Positions 9,247 to 19,600 of a stretch of 64,000 nucleotides of DNA are shown here, in pieces. A model generated the notes under the pieces. That model did not search any database. It had not been told where the DNA came from and saw only the letters and a list, made by a program, of their open reading frames with translations. The stretch is from Arthrobacter sp. ISL-65. GTDB lineage: Bacteria; Actinomycetota; Actinomycetes; Actinomycetales; Micrococcaceae. Both the position numbers and the translations under genes were made by a program. The stretch covers positions 47,848 to 111,847 of the forward strand of contig NZ_JAGGPN010000001.1 in NCBI RefSeq assembly GCF_018613795.1. The letters run 5' to 3'. Positions within the stretch are counted from its first letter, which is position 1; each line of letters starts with the position of its first letter.

Positions 9247-10607
9247 CAGGCGGCTGCCTTTCCAAGCAGGATGCGGGCGTCCGCCACCAGCGTGATGGAC
9301 CCGGTCACCAGCACGCCGCCGGCGAGGTCGTCGTTGGCTTCGGCGCGTTCAACGGCCCACTCCAGCGCATCGTCCAGCTTTTCGGCGATGTGCACGTTTT
9401 CCTCGCCAAAGCCGAGGTCGACGGCGAGCTCCGCCAGTTCCGCTGCGGGCACCGCCCGCGGCGAGTTGGACTGGGTGAAGCAGAATTCCTCCGCGAGGCC
9501 GCCCAGTGACTCCTTGAGCTGGCGCAGGATCTCCTCGGCGTCCTTCTCCTTGAGCACGCCCACCACGAGCACCAGCTTGCTGAAGCTGAACGCCTCCTGG
9601 ATCGCCTCGGCGGAGGCACGGATGCCATCCGGGTTGTGGGCGGCATCCACGATGATGGTGGGGGCTGTGCGCAGGACTTCCAGGCGGCCCGGGGACGAGA
9701 CCGTGGCGAAGGCCTCCTGCAGGACCTCCAGGGACAGCTCCTTCTCGCCGCCGCCAAGGAATGCCTCCAGGGCGGCCACGGCCACTGCCGCGTTCTGGGC
9801 CTGGTGGGCGCCGTGCAGCGGCACCATGAGGTCCGGGTAGTGGCCGGCGATGCCCTGGACGGTCACTATCTGTCCGCCGACGGCGACCTGCCGGGATTCG
9901 ACGCCGAATTCCACGCCTTCGAAGCGGAACGGCACCTGCACCTCGTTGGCCTTCTCCAGCAGGACCTGGGCGGCATCCAGCGGCTGGGCCGCGCTGACGA
10001 GGAAGCCGCCGGGCTTGATGATGCCGGCTTTCTCGTAGGCGATGTCCTCGGTGGTGTCGCCCAGCAGGTCGGTGTGGTCGAGGGAGATGGGTGTCACCAC
10101 GGACACCTGGCCGTCGCCCACGTTGGTGGCGTCGGTGATGCCGCCGAGGCCCACCTCCATGATGGCCACGTTGACCGGCTGGTCGGCGAACACGGCGAAG
10201 GCCAGGATGGTCAGGCACTCGAAGTACGTCAGCCGGGGCTGGCCCTCGGCGGTGAGTTCGTCGTCCACGATCTGCAGGTACGGCCGGATCTCGTCCCAGA
10301 TGCGCACGAACGTGTCGTCGGACACCGGCTCGCCGTCCAGGCTGATCCGCTCTGTGACCTTGGACAGGTGGGGGCTGGTGTAGCGCCCGGTGCTGAGGCC
10401 GTGGGCGCGCAGGCCGGCCTCGATCATCCGGGCCGTGGACGTTTTTCCGTTGGTCCCGGTGATGTGGATGATCGGGTAGGCCTTGTTCGGCTCCCCCAGC
10501 ACATCCATGGCGCGGAACAGCGGCGCTAGCCGGGGCTCCATCTTGTTTTCCGGCGCCCGACTCAGCAGCTCGGCGTAGACGCTCTCCACGGAGAATTCAT
10601 CGGTCAT
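9246..10607 (-). CDS. folC: Folylpolyglutamate synthase / dihydrofolate synthase
   Basis: ATP-dependent ligase adding glutamate to dihydropteroate and tetrahydrofolates. The 453-residue protein is full length. P-loop ITGTNGKTS lies at about 49-57, with Mur-ligase family motifs TYFECLT and SLDHTDLLG further on, and DAAHNPDGI in the C-terminal half. It starts three bases after the ileS stop, and its own stop overlaps the DUF4233 start, so the genes form one unit. Actinobacteria usually have FolC as a bifunctional enzyme. Confidence 0.95.
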   Translation of the reverse strand: MTDEFSVESVYAELLSRAPENKMEPRLAPLFRAMDVLGEPNKAYPIIHITGTNGKTSTARMIEAGLRAHGLSTGRYTSPHLSKVTERISLDGEPVSDDTFVRIWDEIRPYLQIVDDELTAEGQPRLTYFECLTILAFAVFADQPVNVAIMEVGLGGITDATNVGDGQVSVVTPISLDHTDLLGDTTEDIAYEKAGIIKPGGFLVSAAQPLDAAQVLLEKANEVQVPFRFEGVEFGVESRQVAVGGQIVTVQGIAGHYPDLMVPLHGAHQAQNAAVAVAALEAFLGGGEKELSLEVLQEAFATVSSPGRLEVLRTAPTIIVDAAHNPDGIRASAEAIQEAFSFSKLVLVVGVLKEKDAEEILRQLKESLGGLAEEFCFTQSNSPRAVPAAELAELAVDLGFGEENVHIAEKLDDALEWAVERAEANDDLAGGVLVTGSITLVADARILLGKAAA

Positions 10608-10610
10608 GTT

Positions 10611-13600
10611 TCAGGCCCCCATTTTTTCGACAGTAATCTGCAGCCCGGTGTCGTCCCCGCTCGAGTACAAGCCAAGTTCTACGGTGAGCGTCTCGGTGAC
10701 CACAAGGTTTTCGTGCGCTTTCACGGCCTCGACAATATCCATCGACCCGGTAACGCTGGTCCTGATCCGGTCGCTGACGTTCAGCCCGGCGTCCTTGCGC
10801 GCCTGCTGGATGGCTCGGACCATGTCCCGGGCCAGGCCTTCGGCCTCGAGCTCGGGGGTGACCTCGGTGTTGAGGACCACGAAGCCGCCGCCAGGGAGGA
10901 CCGCGACAGATGCGGAACCGCCGTCGGACTCTGCCACCACCGTCTCCAGCGTGTATTCCTGGGGCTCCAGCTCAAGGCCGCCCGCGGTGACCACACCGGC
11001 GTCGGAGACGGACCAGTCTCCGGACTTGGAACCCTTGATGGCCAACTGTACGTTCTTGCCGAGGCGCGGACCGGCCGCGCGGGCGTTGACCACGAGCTTC
11101 TGTTCGATGCCGAACTCCTCCGGGGAGGCAGTGGCGGCGTCCAGCAGTCGCACCGAGCGCAGGTTCAGTTCGTCGGCGACGACGGCGGCGAAACCGCCCA
11201 GCGCATCCGCGCCGGGTGCCACGACAGTGAGTTCCTGCAGCGGCAGGCGCACGCGCAGGTTGGCGGCCTTCCGCAGCGAGGAACCGGTGGAGCAGATCTG
11301 CTGCACGCGGTCCATCGCCTCGACCAGCGCGGCGTTGGACGGGAACAGCTCGGGGTCCGGCCAGTCGGCGAGGTGCACGGAGCGGCCGCCGGTGAGGCCG
11401 CGCCAGATCTCCTCGGAGACCAGCGGCAGCAGCGGGGCGGCCACGCGGCACACGGCTTCCAGGGCGGTGTACAGGGCGTCGAAGGCGTCGGCGTTCTCGT
11501 CGAAGAAGCGCTGGCGGCTGCGGCGGACATACCAGTTGGTGAGCATGTCCAGGTAGCTGCGGAGTTCGTCGCAGGCCCCGGAGATGTCGTAGGTGTCCAG
11601 CTGGGCGGTCATGTTCCGGACAAGGTCGCCGGTGTTTGCCAGCAGGTACTGGTCCAGGGTGTCCGCGTAGCCGTCGTACCGCAGCTGGGCGTCGTACCCG
11701 TTCCCGCCATCAGCGGCATTCGTGTACAGCGTGAAGAAGCTGTACACGTTCCACAGCGGCAGGATGACCTGGCGCACGCCGTCGCGGATGCCCTGCTCGG
11801 TGACCACGAGGTTGCCGCCGCGCAGGATGGGGCTGGACATGAGGAACCAGCGCATGGCGTCCGAACCGTCGCGGTCCAGCACCTCGGAGACGTCCGGGTA
11901 GTTGCGCAGGCTCTTGGACATCTTCTGCCCGTCCGAGCCCAGCACGATGCCGTGGCTGATGACGTTGCGGAAGGCCGGCCGGTCAAACAGCGCGGTGGAC
12001 AGGATGTGCAGCATGTAGAACCAGCCGCGGGTCTGTCCGATGTACTCCACGATGAAGTCGGCCGGGTTGTGGGTGTCGAACCAGGCCTCGTTCTCGAACG
12101 GGTAGTGAACCTGGCCGTAGGGCATGGAGCCGGAGTCGAACCAGACGTCCAGCACGTCCTCCACGCGGCGCATGACGGACTGTCCCTCTTCGGGTGTGCG
12201 GGGGTCGTCCGGGTTGGGCCGGGTCAGTTCGTCGATGAACGGACGGTGCAGGTCCACCTGGCCATCCTTGTTCAGCGGCAGCCGGCCGAAGTCGGCCTCG
12301 ATGTCCGCGAGCGACCCGTACACATCCGTGCGCGGGTACTCGGGGTCGCTGGACTGCCATACCGGGATGGGGCTGCCCCAGTAGCGGTTGCGGCTGATGG
12401 ACCAGTCGCGGGCGTTGGCGAGCCACTTGCCGAACTGGCCGTCCTTGACGTTGCCGGGGATCCAGTTGATTTCCTGGTTCAGTTCAGACATCCGGTCGCG
12501 GAACTTGGTGACCTCCACGTACCAGGAGGAGACGGCGCGGTAGATCAGGGGGTTGCGGCAGCGCCAGCAGTGCGGGTAGCTGTGCTCGTAGCTGGCCTGG
12601 CGGACCAGGCGGCCCTGGGCTCGGAGCACCTGGGTGATGGGCTTGTTGGCTTCGAAGACCTGCAGCCCGACGATGTCGTGGAGGTCGCCGTGGGCGAACA
12701 GGTGCAGGAACTTGGCGCCCTCGTCCACGGACAGGACCACGGGGATGCCGGCTTCCTCGCAGACCTTCTGGTCATCCTCACCGTAGGCCGGGGCCTGGTG
12801 GACGATGCCGGTGCCGTCGGTGGTGGTGACGTAGTCCGCCACGAGGAAGCGCCAGGCGTTTTCCGTGCCGTACTTTTCCGTGTCGGCGAAGTCGTGCCAG
12901 AGCGGCTCGTAAGTGAGTTCCTCGAGCTCGGCTCCGGTGTGGGTGGAGCTGACAGCGGCAGCCGCGGCAGCGGCGTCGTCGTACCCCAGGTCCTTGGCGT
13001 AGCTGCCCAGCAGGTCTTCGGCGAGCAGGAAGCTGCCGGTGACGGGTGCCTCGGCCGAGGCGGCCTTGACGCCGTTCGGGCCGGCGGGCAGCACGGCGTA
13101 GCTGATGGAACGCCCGACGGCGAGCGCCAGGTTGGTGGGCAGCGTCCAGGGGGTGGTGGTCCAGGCGAGCGCCTGGACTCCGGCCAACTGCTTGGACAGT
13201 TCCGACTCCCCCGCCTTGACGGGGAAGGTCACCGTGACGGTCTGGTCCTGGCGGTTCTTGTAGACGTCATCATCCATGCGCAGCTCATGGTTGGACAGCG
13301 GCGTCTCGTCCTTCCAGCAGTACGGCAGCACGCGGTAGCCGTTGTAAGTCAGGCCCTTCTCGTGCAGCTGCTTGAAAGCCCAGAGCACGGACTCCATGTA
13401 CTCGACGTTGAGCGTCTTGTAGTCGTTGTCGAAGTCCACCCAGCGGGCCTGGCGGGTGACGTAGGCCTGCCATTCGTTGGCGTACTTCATCACGGAGGCG
13501 CGGCAGGCGTCGTTGAACTTGTCGATGCCCATGGCCTCGATCTGGGTCTTGTCAGTCATGCCCAGCTGCTTCATGGCTTCCAGCTCGGCGGGAAGGCCGT

Positions 13601-13931
13601 GGGTGTCCCAGCCGAAGCGGCGCTCCACGCGCTTGCCGCGCTGGGTCTGGTAGCGGCCCACCAGGTCCTTGGCGTAGCCGGTCAGCAGGTGGCCGTAGTG
13701 CGGCAGGCCGTTGGCGAAGGGCGGGCCGTCGTAAAAGACGAATTCGTTGCTGCCGGGGGCACCGCCGGGAAGGTCGGCGCTGCGCTGGTCGATGCTTGCC
13801 TGGAAGGTGCCGTCCTCGTCCCAGTACTTGAGGATCCGCTCTTCGATCTCCGGGAACTTCACGGAGGCGGACACTCCTGCAGAGGAGCCCGGACCGGACG
13901 GGGCTGCTGAGGCCTTGGGGTAATACGTCAT
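10611..13931 (-). CDS. ileS: Isoleucine--tRNA ligase (type 2)
   Basis: Charges tRNA-Ile. The start ATG at 13929-13931 ([11 protein letters not shown]) gives 1106 residues. The frame extends upstream only into the T-box leader, so longer starts are rejected. The HIGH motif appears as LPHYGHLL and the second signature as [11 protein letters not shown]. The form [21 protein letters not shown] is of the long, eukaryote-like IleS2 class that is usual in actinobacteria; family knowledge associates this class with low mupirocin sensitivity. Expression is controlled by the T-box upstream. A very long ORF on the opposite strand is a high-GC shadow. Confidence 0.97.
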   Translation of the reverse strand: MTYYPKASAAPSGPGSSAGVSASVKFPEIEERILKYWDEDGTFQASIDQRSADLPGGAPGSNEFVFYDGPPFANGLPHYGHLLTGYAKDLVGRYQTQRGKRVERRFGWDTHGLPAELEAMKQLGMTDKTQIEAMGIDKFNDACRASVMKYANEWQAYVTRQARWVDFDNDYKTLNVEYMESVLWAFKQLHEKGLTYNGYRVLPYCWKDETPLSNHELRMDDDVYKNRQDQTVTVTFPVKAGESELSKQLAGVQALAWTTTPWTLPTNLALAVGRSISYAVLPAGPNGVKAASAEAPVTGSFLLAEDLLGSYAKDLGYDDAAAAAAAVSSTHTGAELEELTYEPLWHDFADTEKYGTENAWRFLVADYVTTTDGTGIVHQAPAYGEDDQKVCEEAGIPVVLSVDEGAKFLHLFAHGDLHDIVGLQVFEANKPITQVLRAQGRLVRQASYEHSYPHCWRCRNPLIYRAVSSWYVEVTKFRDRMSELNQEINWIPGNVKDGQFGKWLANARDWSISRNRYWGSPIPVWQSSDPEYPRTDVYGSLADIEADFGRLPLNKDGQVDLHRPFIDELTRPNPDDPRTPEEGQSVMRRVEDVLDVWFDSGSMPYGQVHYPFENEAWFDTHNPADFIVEYIGQTRGWFYMLHILSTALFDRPAFRNVISHGIVLGSDGQKMSKSLRNYPDVSEVLDRDGSDAMRWFLMSSPILRGGNLVVTEQGIRDGVRQVILPLWNVYSFFTLYTNAADGGNGYDAQLRYDGYADTLDQYLLANTGDLVRNMTAQLDTYDISGACDELRSYLDMLTNWYVRRSRQRFFDENADAFDALYTALEAVCRVAAPLLPLVSEEIWRGLTGGRSVHLADWPDPELFPSNAALVEAMDRVQQICSTGSSLRKAANLRVRLPLQELTVVAPGADALGGFAAVVADELNLRSVRLLDAATASPEEFGIEQKLVVNARAAGPRLGKNVQLAIKGSKSGDWSVSDAGVVTAGGLELEPQEYTLETVVAESDGGSASVAVLPGGGFVVLNTEVTPELEAEGLARDMVRAIQQARKDAGLNVSDRIRTSVTGSMDIVEAVKAHENLVVTETLTVELGLYSSGDDTGLQITVEKMGA

Positions 13932-14168
13932 CTCGACATCCTGGGTTGAGCTGGTGAACAAATTCAGGATGCGAGGACGGCGCGTGCGCAGTCTTACAAC
14001 TGCACCGGCACCGCGGTACCACCTCACTTACCGCTGCCGAACTCCAAGCGAGTTCGACCACGGCCGCTCATTGCTGCTGTGACGGGCTTACCCGTCCGGT
14101 TCTACTGGCCCTGGTCCGCAAGGCGGGCCGGGTGTTCTTCCGGAAGCTCACCGGTGATGGCCGGGTCA
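13932..14168 (-). promoter_or_regulatory. Isoleucine T-box leader of ileS
   Basis: On the minus strand a short stem I contains GGCCATCACCGG, whose ATC (14156-14158) is a fitting Ile specifier, followed by TTCCGGAAGAAC. Farther down is the T-box core GAGGTGGTACCGCGG (around 14006-14022). The last hairpin pairs CATCCTG with CAGGATG just before the start codon, so the SD-like AGGA is masked. This is the translational, ultrashort stem-I type described for actinobacterial ileS. Confidence 0.9.
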
Positions 14169-14244
14169 AAGCTGTTGGCTCCAGTCTAACTGCTGTTGCC
14201 GGGGCGGCCATAACCATCCGGCGGCCAGAGCCTAGACTCGATCC

Positions 14245-15291
14245 ATGACTGCTTCGGCCCGGGTGTTGGCGCTCTGCATCCTCGTGCCGGTCGCTTCGCT
14301 TTCGGTGTTCCGTGCCATCCCGGCCGAATGGCCCACGCCGGTGGTCCAGCTGCTGTCCTTCACCCCGTGGCTGGTGATTCCTGCCGCCCTTGCGCTGGCC
14401 CTGGCGCTGCTGGGCCGGCGGCATCTGGTCACAGCCGCTGCCGTCCTGCTCCTGGGAGCCCAGCTTTTCTGGCTCTGGGCGCCGGATGCGGGCCGGGCGG
14501 ATGGCGGGATAGCAGACGCCGGACGGGCGGGTGCAGGCCGGGCGGACTCCGGAGCCTCCGGTCCCGGCAGCACCGTTCCGCTGACGGTGATGAGTATCAA
14601 TTCCCGCTTCGGCAAGGCCGATGCCGCCGAAATCGTCCGGCTGGTCCGGGACAACGGAGTGGAACTTCTCGCCATCCAAGAGCACACCCGGGCGCTGGAG
14701 GACCGGCTGGCCGCCGAGGGACTGGAGGGTCTCCTGCCCAACAGGATCAGCAGCCCATCAGAGAACGGCTCGGGCAGCGCAACGTACTCAAAACACCCCG
14801 TCCAAGCCATCGGGCGGATTCCCGACACACCGTTCCAGATGCCGACCTTCCGGGTGACCCTGCCCGCTGCCGGTGGTGCGGCCGCCACGCTCGAGGTCAC
14901 GAACGTGCACACCCTCCCGCCGGTGGATGTCCGGGTCGGGCAGTGGCGCAGCGACCTTGAGTCGCTGGCCCGGCTGGTCGCCCGCGACGGGGCGGGCGGC
15001 CAGGGCAACCAGCTCCTGCTGGGCGATTTCAACGCCACCTACGACCACTCGGAGTTCCGCAGGCTGCTCGACGGCGGCCCGGGGGGCCGGAAGCTGGTGG
15101 ACGTCGGCACGGCATCGGGGGCGCGGTTCATGCCCACGTGGCCGATGGACGGCCAGGCGCTTCCCGGCATCACCATCGACCATCTGGTCACCAGTCCGCG
15201 CATTCCGGCGTCGGGCTACGCCGTGCACCGCGTCCCCGGGACGGACCACGCGGCCGTACTGGCCACGCTGGACGTGCCGGTTGCGGGCTAG
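14245..15291 (+). CDS. Endonuclease/exonuclease/phosphatase family membrane protein
   Basis: Protein of 348 residues. The first 90 residues form about three hydrophobic segments, then a Gly/Ala-rich linker (repeats of ADGGIADAGRAGAG type), then an EEP-fold domain. Motifs seen are MSINSRFG, LAIQEHTR (catalytic Glu), NVHTLPP, LLGDFNATYD (Asp/Asn pair) and PGTDHAAVLATL (terminal His). The metal-dependent phosphodiesterase fold is clear but the substrate is not; DNase, sphingomyelinase-like and phosphoesterase activities occur in this family. The domain should face the outside of the membrane. Convergent with the SDR gene, separated by five bases. Confidence 0.85.
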   Translation: MTASARVLALCILVPVASLSVFRAIPAEWPTPVVQLLSFTPWLVIPAALALALALLGRRHLVTAAAVLLLGAQLFWLWAPDAGRADGGIADAGRAGAGRADSGASGPGSTVPLTVMSINSRFGKADAAEIVRLVRDNGVELLAIQEHTRALEDRLAAEGLEGLLPNRISSPSENGSGSATYSKHPVQAIGRIPDTPFQMPTFRVTLPAAGGAAATLEVTNVHTLPPVDVRVGQWRSDLESLARLVARDGAGGQGNQLLLGDFNATYDHSEFRRLLDGGPGGRKLVDVGTASGARFMPTWPMDGQALPGITIDHLVTSPRIPASGYAVHRVPGTDHAAVLATLDVPVAG

Positions 15292-15296
15292 CCTGC

Positions 15297-16088
15297 TCAG
15301 GCCTGCTTGCGGATCAGCTTGTAGTTCGACGCCTGCGCCACCGGGCGGATGACGATCTGGTCGAGGTTCACGTGGTGCGGTGCGCTTACGGCGTAGCGCA
15401 CCACATCCGCCACGTCCTCGGCGGTCAGGGGCTTTTCCACGCCCTGGTAGACCTTGCCGGCCGCCTGCGCGTCACCAAGCCGGTTCAGGGCAAACTCCTC
15501 GGTCTGGACCAGGCCGGGGGCAATCTCGACGACCCGGACGTTATGCTCGGCCTCTTCCAGCCGCAGCGCCCCGGTCAGGGCATGCTGGGCGAACTTGGCG
15601 GCGTTGTAGCCGCCCCCGCCGTCGTAGGCATCCAGCCCGGCCGTGGACGTCAGGTTCAGGACCGTGCCCTCGCCGTTCTCGCGCAGCATCGGCAGGAAAG
15701 CGCGGGTGAGCTTCATGGTGCCGAGGACGTTGACGCGGTACATCCACTCCCAGTCCTCGGTCACGGCCTGGCCCACACGGTCCGCTCCGCGGGCACCGCC
15801 GGCGATGTTGACCAGCGTGTCGATCCCGCCGGCGGAGGTCACCTCGGCCAACAGGCGGGCCACGTCCGCGTCCTCGGAAATGTCGGCAGCGAGGGCGACG
15901 GCGCCGGTCTCGGCTTCCAGCGCGGCCAGCCGTTCCTGGCGGCGGGCGACGGCGTACACAGTCCAGCCGTCTGCACGGAGCGCGCGAACGGTGGCCTCGC
16001 CAATGCCGGAGCTGGCGCCTGTAACGAGGGCTGCCTTCTTGGTGGACTTGTTGGTGGACACGTCAGAGCTTGCGGAAACCTCAGTCAT
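15297..16088 (-). CDS. SDR family NAD(P)-dependent oxidoreductase
   Basis: Classical short-chain dehydrogenase, 263 residues. The Rossmann cofactor motif TGASSGIGEATV lies near residues 24-35, the NAG-type motif NIAGGARG near 100, and the catalytic Ser and YNAAK near 150-170. The N-terminal 16 residues (MTEVSASSDVSTNKST) are polar and may be an over-extended start; alternatives exist inside. It resembles serine 3-dehydrogenase/YdfG-like SDRs, but the substrate cannot be read from sequence. Confidence 0.88.
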   Translation of the reverse strand: MTEVSASSDVSTNKSTKKAALVTGASSGIGEATVRALRADGWTVYAVARRQERLAALEAETGAVALAADISEDADVARLLAEVTSAGGIDTLVNIAGGARGADRVGQAVTEDWEWMYRVNVLGTMKLTRAFLPMLRENGEGTVLNLTSTAGLDAYDGGGGYNAAKFAQHALTGALRLEEAEHNVRVVEIAPGLVQTEEFALNRLGDAQAAGKVYQGVEKPLTAEDVADVVRYAVSAPHHVNLDQIVIRPVAQASNYKLIRKQA

Positions 16089-16131
16089 GGCACCACCCTA
16101 GTGCCAACCGCAGGGTGGACCAGCCCAATGT

Positions 16132-16506
16132 TTACTTCCGCGAACCCCGTGCTGTAAGGAACTCCAGCAGTACCTTTGCATGGTTCACCTCCGGATCCCT
16201 GGCCGCGTACAGCAGCGTCACCTTCCGGTGCCCGGCCGCCAGGTCCCGGAGCTGGTCCACCGCGGGATTGCCCGCCAGCTCGTCCTCATACTGGGCACGA
16301 AAGTCCTCAAACCGCTCCTGCATGTGGGCGAATTCCTGCCGCAGCGGGGGCGACGGCGCGACGTCCTTGAGCCACAGCTCCAGCTGGGCCCGTTCCTTAC
16401 TGACCCCGCGCGGCCAGAGCCTGTCCACCAGAACCCGGCAACCGTCGTCGTCAGCGGGTTCCTCATAGATGCGTTTGATTGCAAAGGAAGCGCCTGCTTT
16501 GCTCAT
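16132..16506 (-). CDS. DUF488 family protein
   Basis: Small cytosolic protein of unknown function, 124 residues from ATG at 16504-16506 (MSKAGASFAIKRIYEE). The DUF488 signature RVLVDRLWPRGVSKE is near residues 24-38, with LYAARDPEVNHAKVL near the end. Longer in-frame starts run into the valS promoter region and are not protein-like. Divergent from valS. Confidence 0.85.
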   Translation of the reverse strand: MSKAGASFAIKRIYEEPADDDGCRVLVDRLWPRGVSKERAQLELWLKDVAPSPPLRQEFAHMQERFEDFRAQYEDELAGNPAVDQLRDLAAGHRKVTLLYAARDPEVNHAKVLLEFLTARGSRK

Positions 16507-16589
16507 ACGCCGCATGCTACTCCCGGCGTGCGGCTGCAGGCGCCTGCCGACGGGCAGGAAACAACTGCCCGGCATGAAACAATTGGCCC

Positions 16590-19211
16590 ATGGCTGAATC
16601 AACGCAGGGTACAGACACGCCCGCCACCGCCCCCATCAACGTTCCCGACAAGCCGGCCCTGGAGGGCCTGGAGGCTGCCCTTACGCAGCGCTGGCTCGAG
16701 GAAGGAACCTACCGGTTCGACCCGGACACCACCCGGGAGCAGGTCTACTCGATCGACACTCCCCCGCCCACCGCTTCCGGTTCCCTCCACGTGGGCCACA
16801 TGTTCTCCTTCACGCAGACCGACGTGCAGGCGCGCTACATGCGCATGACCGGCAAGAACGTCTTCTACCCCATGGGCTGGGACGACAACGGCCTGCCCAC
16901 CGAGCGCCGCGTCCAGAACTACTACGGCGTCCGCTGCGATCCCGCCATCCCGTACAACCCGGACTACCAGCCGCCGGCGCAGCCGGCGAAGAACCAGCGG
17001 GACTTCGACGTCGTCTCCCGGCAGAACTTCATCGAACTGTGTGAAGAGCTGGCCGTCGAGGACGAAAAGGTCTTCGAGAACCTGTTCCAGACCCTCGGCC
17101 TGTCCGTCGACTGGAACCTTACCTACCGCACCATCGACGACACCTCCCGCGCCGTCTCCCAGCGCGCCTTCCTTGCCAACCTGTCCGCCGGCGACGCCTA
17201 CATGGCCGAGGCCCCCACGCTCTGGGACGTCACGTTCCGCACCGCGGTGGCCCAGGCCGAGCTCGAGGACCGCGAGGTGGCAGGCGCGTACTACCGCTAC
17301 CCGTTCTTCACCGCCGAGGGCGAGAAGATCTTCATCGAGACCACCCGTCCCGAACTGCTCGCGGCCTGCGCCGCCCTGGTGGCAAACCCCGACGACGAGC
17401 GGTACCAGCCGCTGTTCGGCAAGACCGTGAAGTCCCCCCTGTTCGACGTCGAGCTCGAGGTCAAGGCCCACCCGCTGGCCAAGGCGGACAAGGGCTCGGG
17501 CATCGCGATGGTCTGCACCTTCGGCGACCTGACCGACGTGACCTGGTGGCGCGAACTCCAGCTCCCCACCCGTGCGATCGTGGGCCGCGACGGCCGCATC
17601 CTCGCCGAGACCCCGGAGTGGATCACCACGGACGCCGGCCGCGAGGCGTACGCCGCCATCGCCGGCAAGACGGTCTTCTCCGCCAAGGAGGCCGTGGTGG
17701 AGCTGCTTACGGCAGCGGACCTGCTCGACGGCGAACCCAAGAAGATCACCCACCCGGTGAACTTCTTCGAAAAGGGTGACAAGCCCCTCGAGGTGGTCAC
17801 GTCCCGGCAGTGGTACATCCGCAACGGCGGCCGCGACGAGGACCGCCGCGAACGCCTGATCGGCCGCGGGAAGGACATCGAGTTCCACCCGCCCTTCATG
17901 CGCTCGCGCTACGAGAACTGGATCGCCGGCCTCAACGGGGACTGGCTTGTCTCCCGCCAGCGCTTCTTCGGCGTGCCGATCCCGGTCTGGTACCCGCTGG
18001 ACGCCCAGGGCAACCCGGACTACGACAACCCTGTCCTGCCGTCCGACGACCTGCTGCCGGTGGACCCCGCGGCCGACGCCGCGCCCGGCTACGACGAGTC
18101 CCAGCGTGACCAGCCCAACGGCTTCACCGGTGACGCTGACGTGCTGGACACCTGGGCCACCTCATCCCTGACCCCGCAGATCGTGGGCGGCTGGAGCCGG
18201 GACGAGGACCTGTTCGCCAAGGTGTTCCCGTTCGATCTGCGCCCCCAGGGACACGACATCATCCGCACCTGGCTGTTCTCCTCCGCCGTCCGCGCCGACG
18301 CCCTGCAGGACGTCGCCCCTTGGAAGCACGCGGCCATCTCCGGCTGGATCCTGGACCCGGACCGCAAGAAGATGTCCAAGTCCAAGGGCAACGTGGTGGT
18401 GCCGACGGATGTCCTGAACGAGTATGGCTCAGACGCCGTCCGCTACTGGGCGGCCTCCGCGCGCCTGGGCGCGGACACCGCCTACGAGATCGCGCAGATG
18501 AAGATCGGCCGCCGCCTGGCCATCAAGCTGCTGAACGCCTCGAAGTTCGTCCTGAACCTGGGCGCCACGGAGAATTCGGTGGTTTCCACCGATCTGTCCG
18601 TCCTGACCAATCCCCTGGACCGTGCCCTGCTGGCCCAGCTCTCCGACGTCGTGGCCCAGGCTACCAAGGCGTTCGACAACTACGACTACGCCCGGGCGCT
18701 GCAGATCAGCGAATCGTTCTTCTGGCAGTTCACCGACGACTACGTCGAGCTGATCAAGGATCGCGCCTATGGTGCCGCCGGCGAGACCGAGCAGGCTTCG
18801 GTTCTCGCTGCCCTGGCCACCACGCTGGATTCGCTGCTGCGCCTCTTCGCGCCGTTCCTGCCCTTCGCCACCGAAGAGGTCTGGGGCTGGTGGCGGGCCG
18901 GTTCCGTGCACCGCGCCGCCTGGCCGGCGCCGCTGGAGATCACCGACGGGGACACCGGCATGCTGGGAACCGTGGGCATTGCCCTCAGCGGCATCCGGAA
19001 GGCCAAGTCGGAGGCCAAGGTCAAGCAGCGCACCGAGGTCCTGTCGGCGACGATCACGGCGACAGAGTCTCTCGTGGCCCAGCTCCAGGCAGGGCTCGGG
19101 GACCTCAAGGCAGCGGCCAACGCGCAGGAAATCTCGCTCAACACGGGCGAGGGCGAGCTCACGGTCAGCGACGTGGAACTGGCTCCGGCCGAGGAGCCTG
19201 CACAGGCCTAA
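16590..19211 (+). CDS. valS: Valine--tRNA ligase (type 2-like)
   Basis: Charges tRNA-Val; 873 residues. HIGH motif in PTASGSLHVGH near residues 60-70, and KMSKSKGNVV near 592-601. The segment DWLVSRQRFFGVPIPVWY differs from the usual bacterial RQLWWGHRIPAWY and points to the archaeal/rickettsial-like type 2 form. The C-terminal anticodon-binding domain ends in a shortened Ala/Glu-rich tail. No T-box is visible in the 83-base divergent gap to the DUF488 gene. The type assignment is by motif only. Confidence 0.95.
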   Translation: MAESTQGTDTPATAPINVPDKPALEGLEAALTQRWLEEGTYRFDPDTTREQVYSIDTPPPTASGSLHVGHMFSFTQTDVQARYMRMTGKNVFYPMGWDDNGLPTERRVQNYYGVRCDPAIPYNPDYQPPAQPAKNQRDFDVVSRQNFIELCEELAVEDEKVFENLFQTLGLSVDWNLTYRTIDDTSRAVSQRAFLANLSAGDAYMAEAPTLWDVTFRTAVAQAELEDREVAGAYYRYPFFTAEGEKIFIETTRPELLAACAALVANPDDERYQPLFGKTVKSPLFDVELEVKAHPLAKADKGSGIAMVCTFGDLTDVTWWRELQLPTRAIVGRDGRILAETPEWITTDAGREAYAAIAGKTVFSAKEAVVELLTAADLLDGEPKKITHPVNFFEKGDKPLEVVTSRQWYIRNGGRDEDRRERLIGRGKDIEFHPPFMRSRYENWIAGLNGDWLVSRQRFFGVPIPVWYPLDAQGNPDYDNPVLPSDDLLPVDPAADAAPGYDESQRDQPNGFTGDADVLDTWATSSLTPQIVGGWSRDEDLFAKVFPFDLRPQGHDIIRTWLFSSAVRADALQDVAPWKHAAISGWILDPDRKKMSKSKGNVVVPTDVLNEYGSDAVRYWAASARLGADTAYEIAQMKIGRRLAIKLLNASKFVLNLGATENSVVSTDLSVLTNPLDRALLAQLSDVVAQATKAFDNYDYARALQISESFFWQFTDDYVELIKDRAYGAAGETEQASVLAALATTLDSLLRLFAPFLPFATEEVWGWWRAGSVHRAAWPAPLEITDGDTGMLGTVGIALSGIRKAKSEAKVKQRTEVLSATITATESLVAQLQAGLGDLKAAANAQEISLNTGEGELTVSDVELAPAEEPAQA

Positions 19212-19265
19212 GGTGAAGTGAGCCCGGAGCATTTCGGGCAGTTCCGGATGTTTCCGGGCAAAGGG

Positions 19266-19302
19266 GAAGCCCCATCAGCGTTTTGCCGTTGGTGGGGCTT
19301 CG
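19266..19302 (+). terminator. valS terminator
   Basis: Arms GAAGCCCCA and TGGGGCTTC enclose a 19-nt loop, followed by GACTTTTCG. Placed about 55 bases after the valS stop in the 389-bp convergent gap 19212-19600, which holds this hairpin, the next one and no gene. Confidence 0.65.
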
Positions 19303-19504
19303 ACTTTTCGGCTGTCTGGTGACATCTTTGACAGTCTGGCAAGATCCTTGGAGTTTCAGGTCTTCCTACCTTGTCACCGGTAGTCTGCTTCTAACTTTGC
19401 CGAAGGCTGCGTTGGAAGCCTGTCACTGAATCTTTGGTTCTTGCGTCTCACTTCTTTCGAAGTGGGTAAGTTCCATCTTTGTCCTCCTGCTGCGGATGCG
19501 CAAG

Positions 19505-19544
19505 AGCCCCGGCGGAACTACTCTCATGTAGTTCCGCCGGGGCT
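19505..19544 (-). terminator. 16-bp hairpin between valS and the DsbA-like gene
   Basis: Perfect arms AGCCCCGGCGGAACTA and TAGTTCCGCCGGGGCT with the loop CTCTCATG. It lies 56 bases beyond the stop of the minus-strand DsbA-like gene, fitting its terminator. Confidence 0.75.
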
Positions 19545-19600
19545 CCGAAGCCGGGGCTCTGTCTGCCCGACGGCGGCCCCGCAGGCCGCGCGTTCCAGGA

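Noticed and set aside
10713..13910. 1065-residue ORF on the plus strand
   Set aside because: Exact antisense shadow of ileS; high-GC third positions keep the opposite frame open. The translation is Gly/Val/His-rich without domains.
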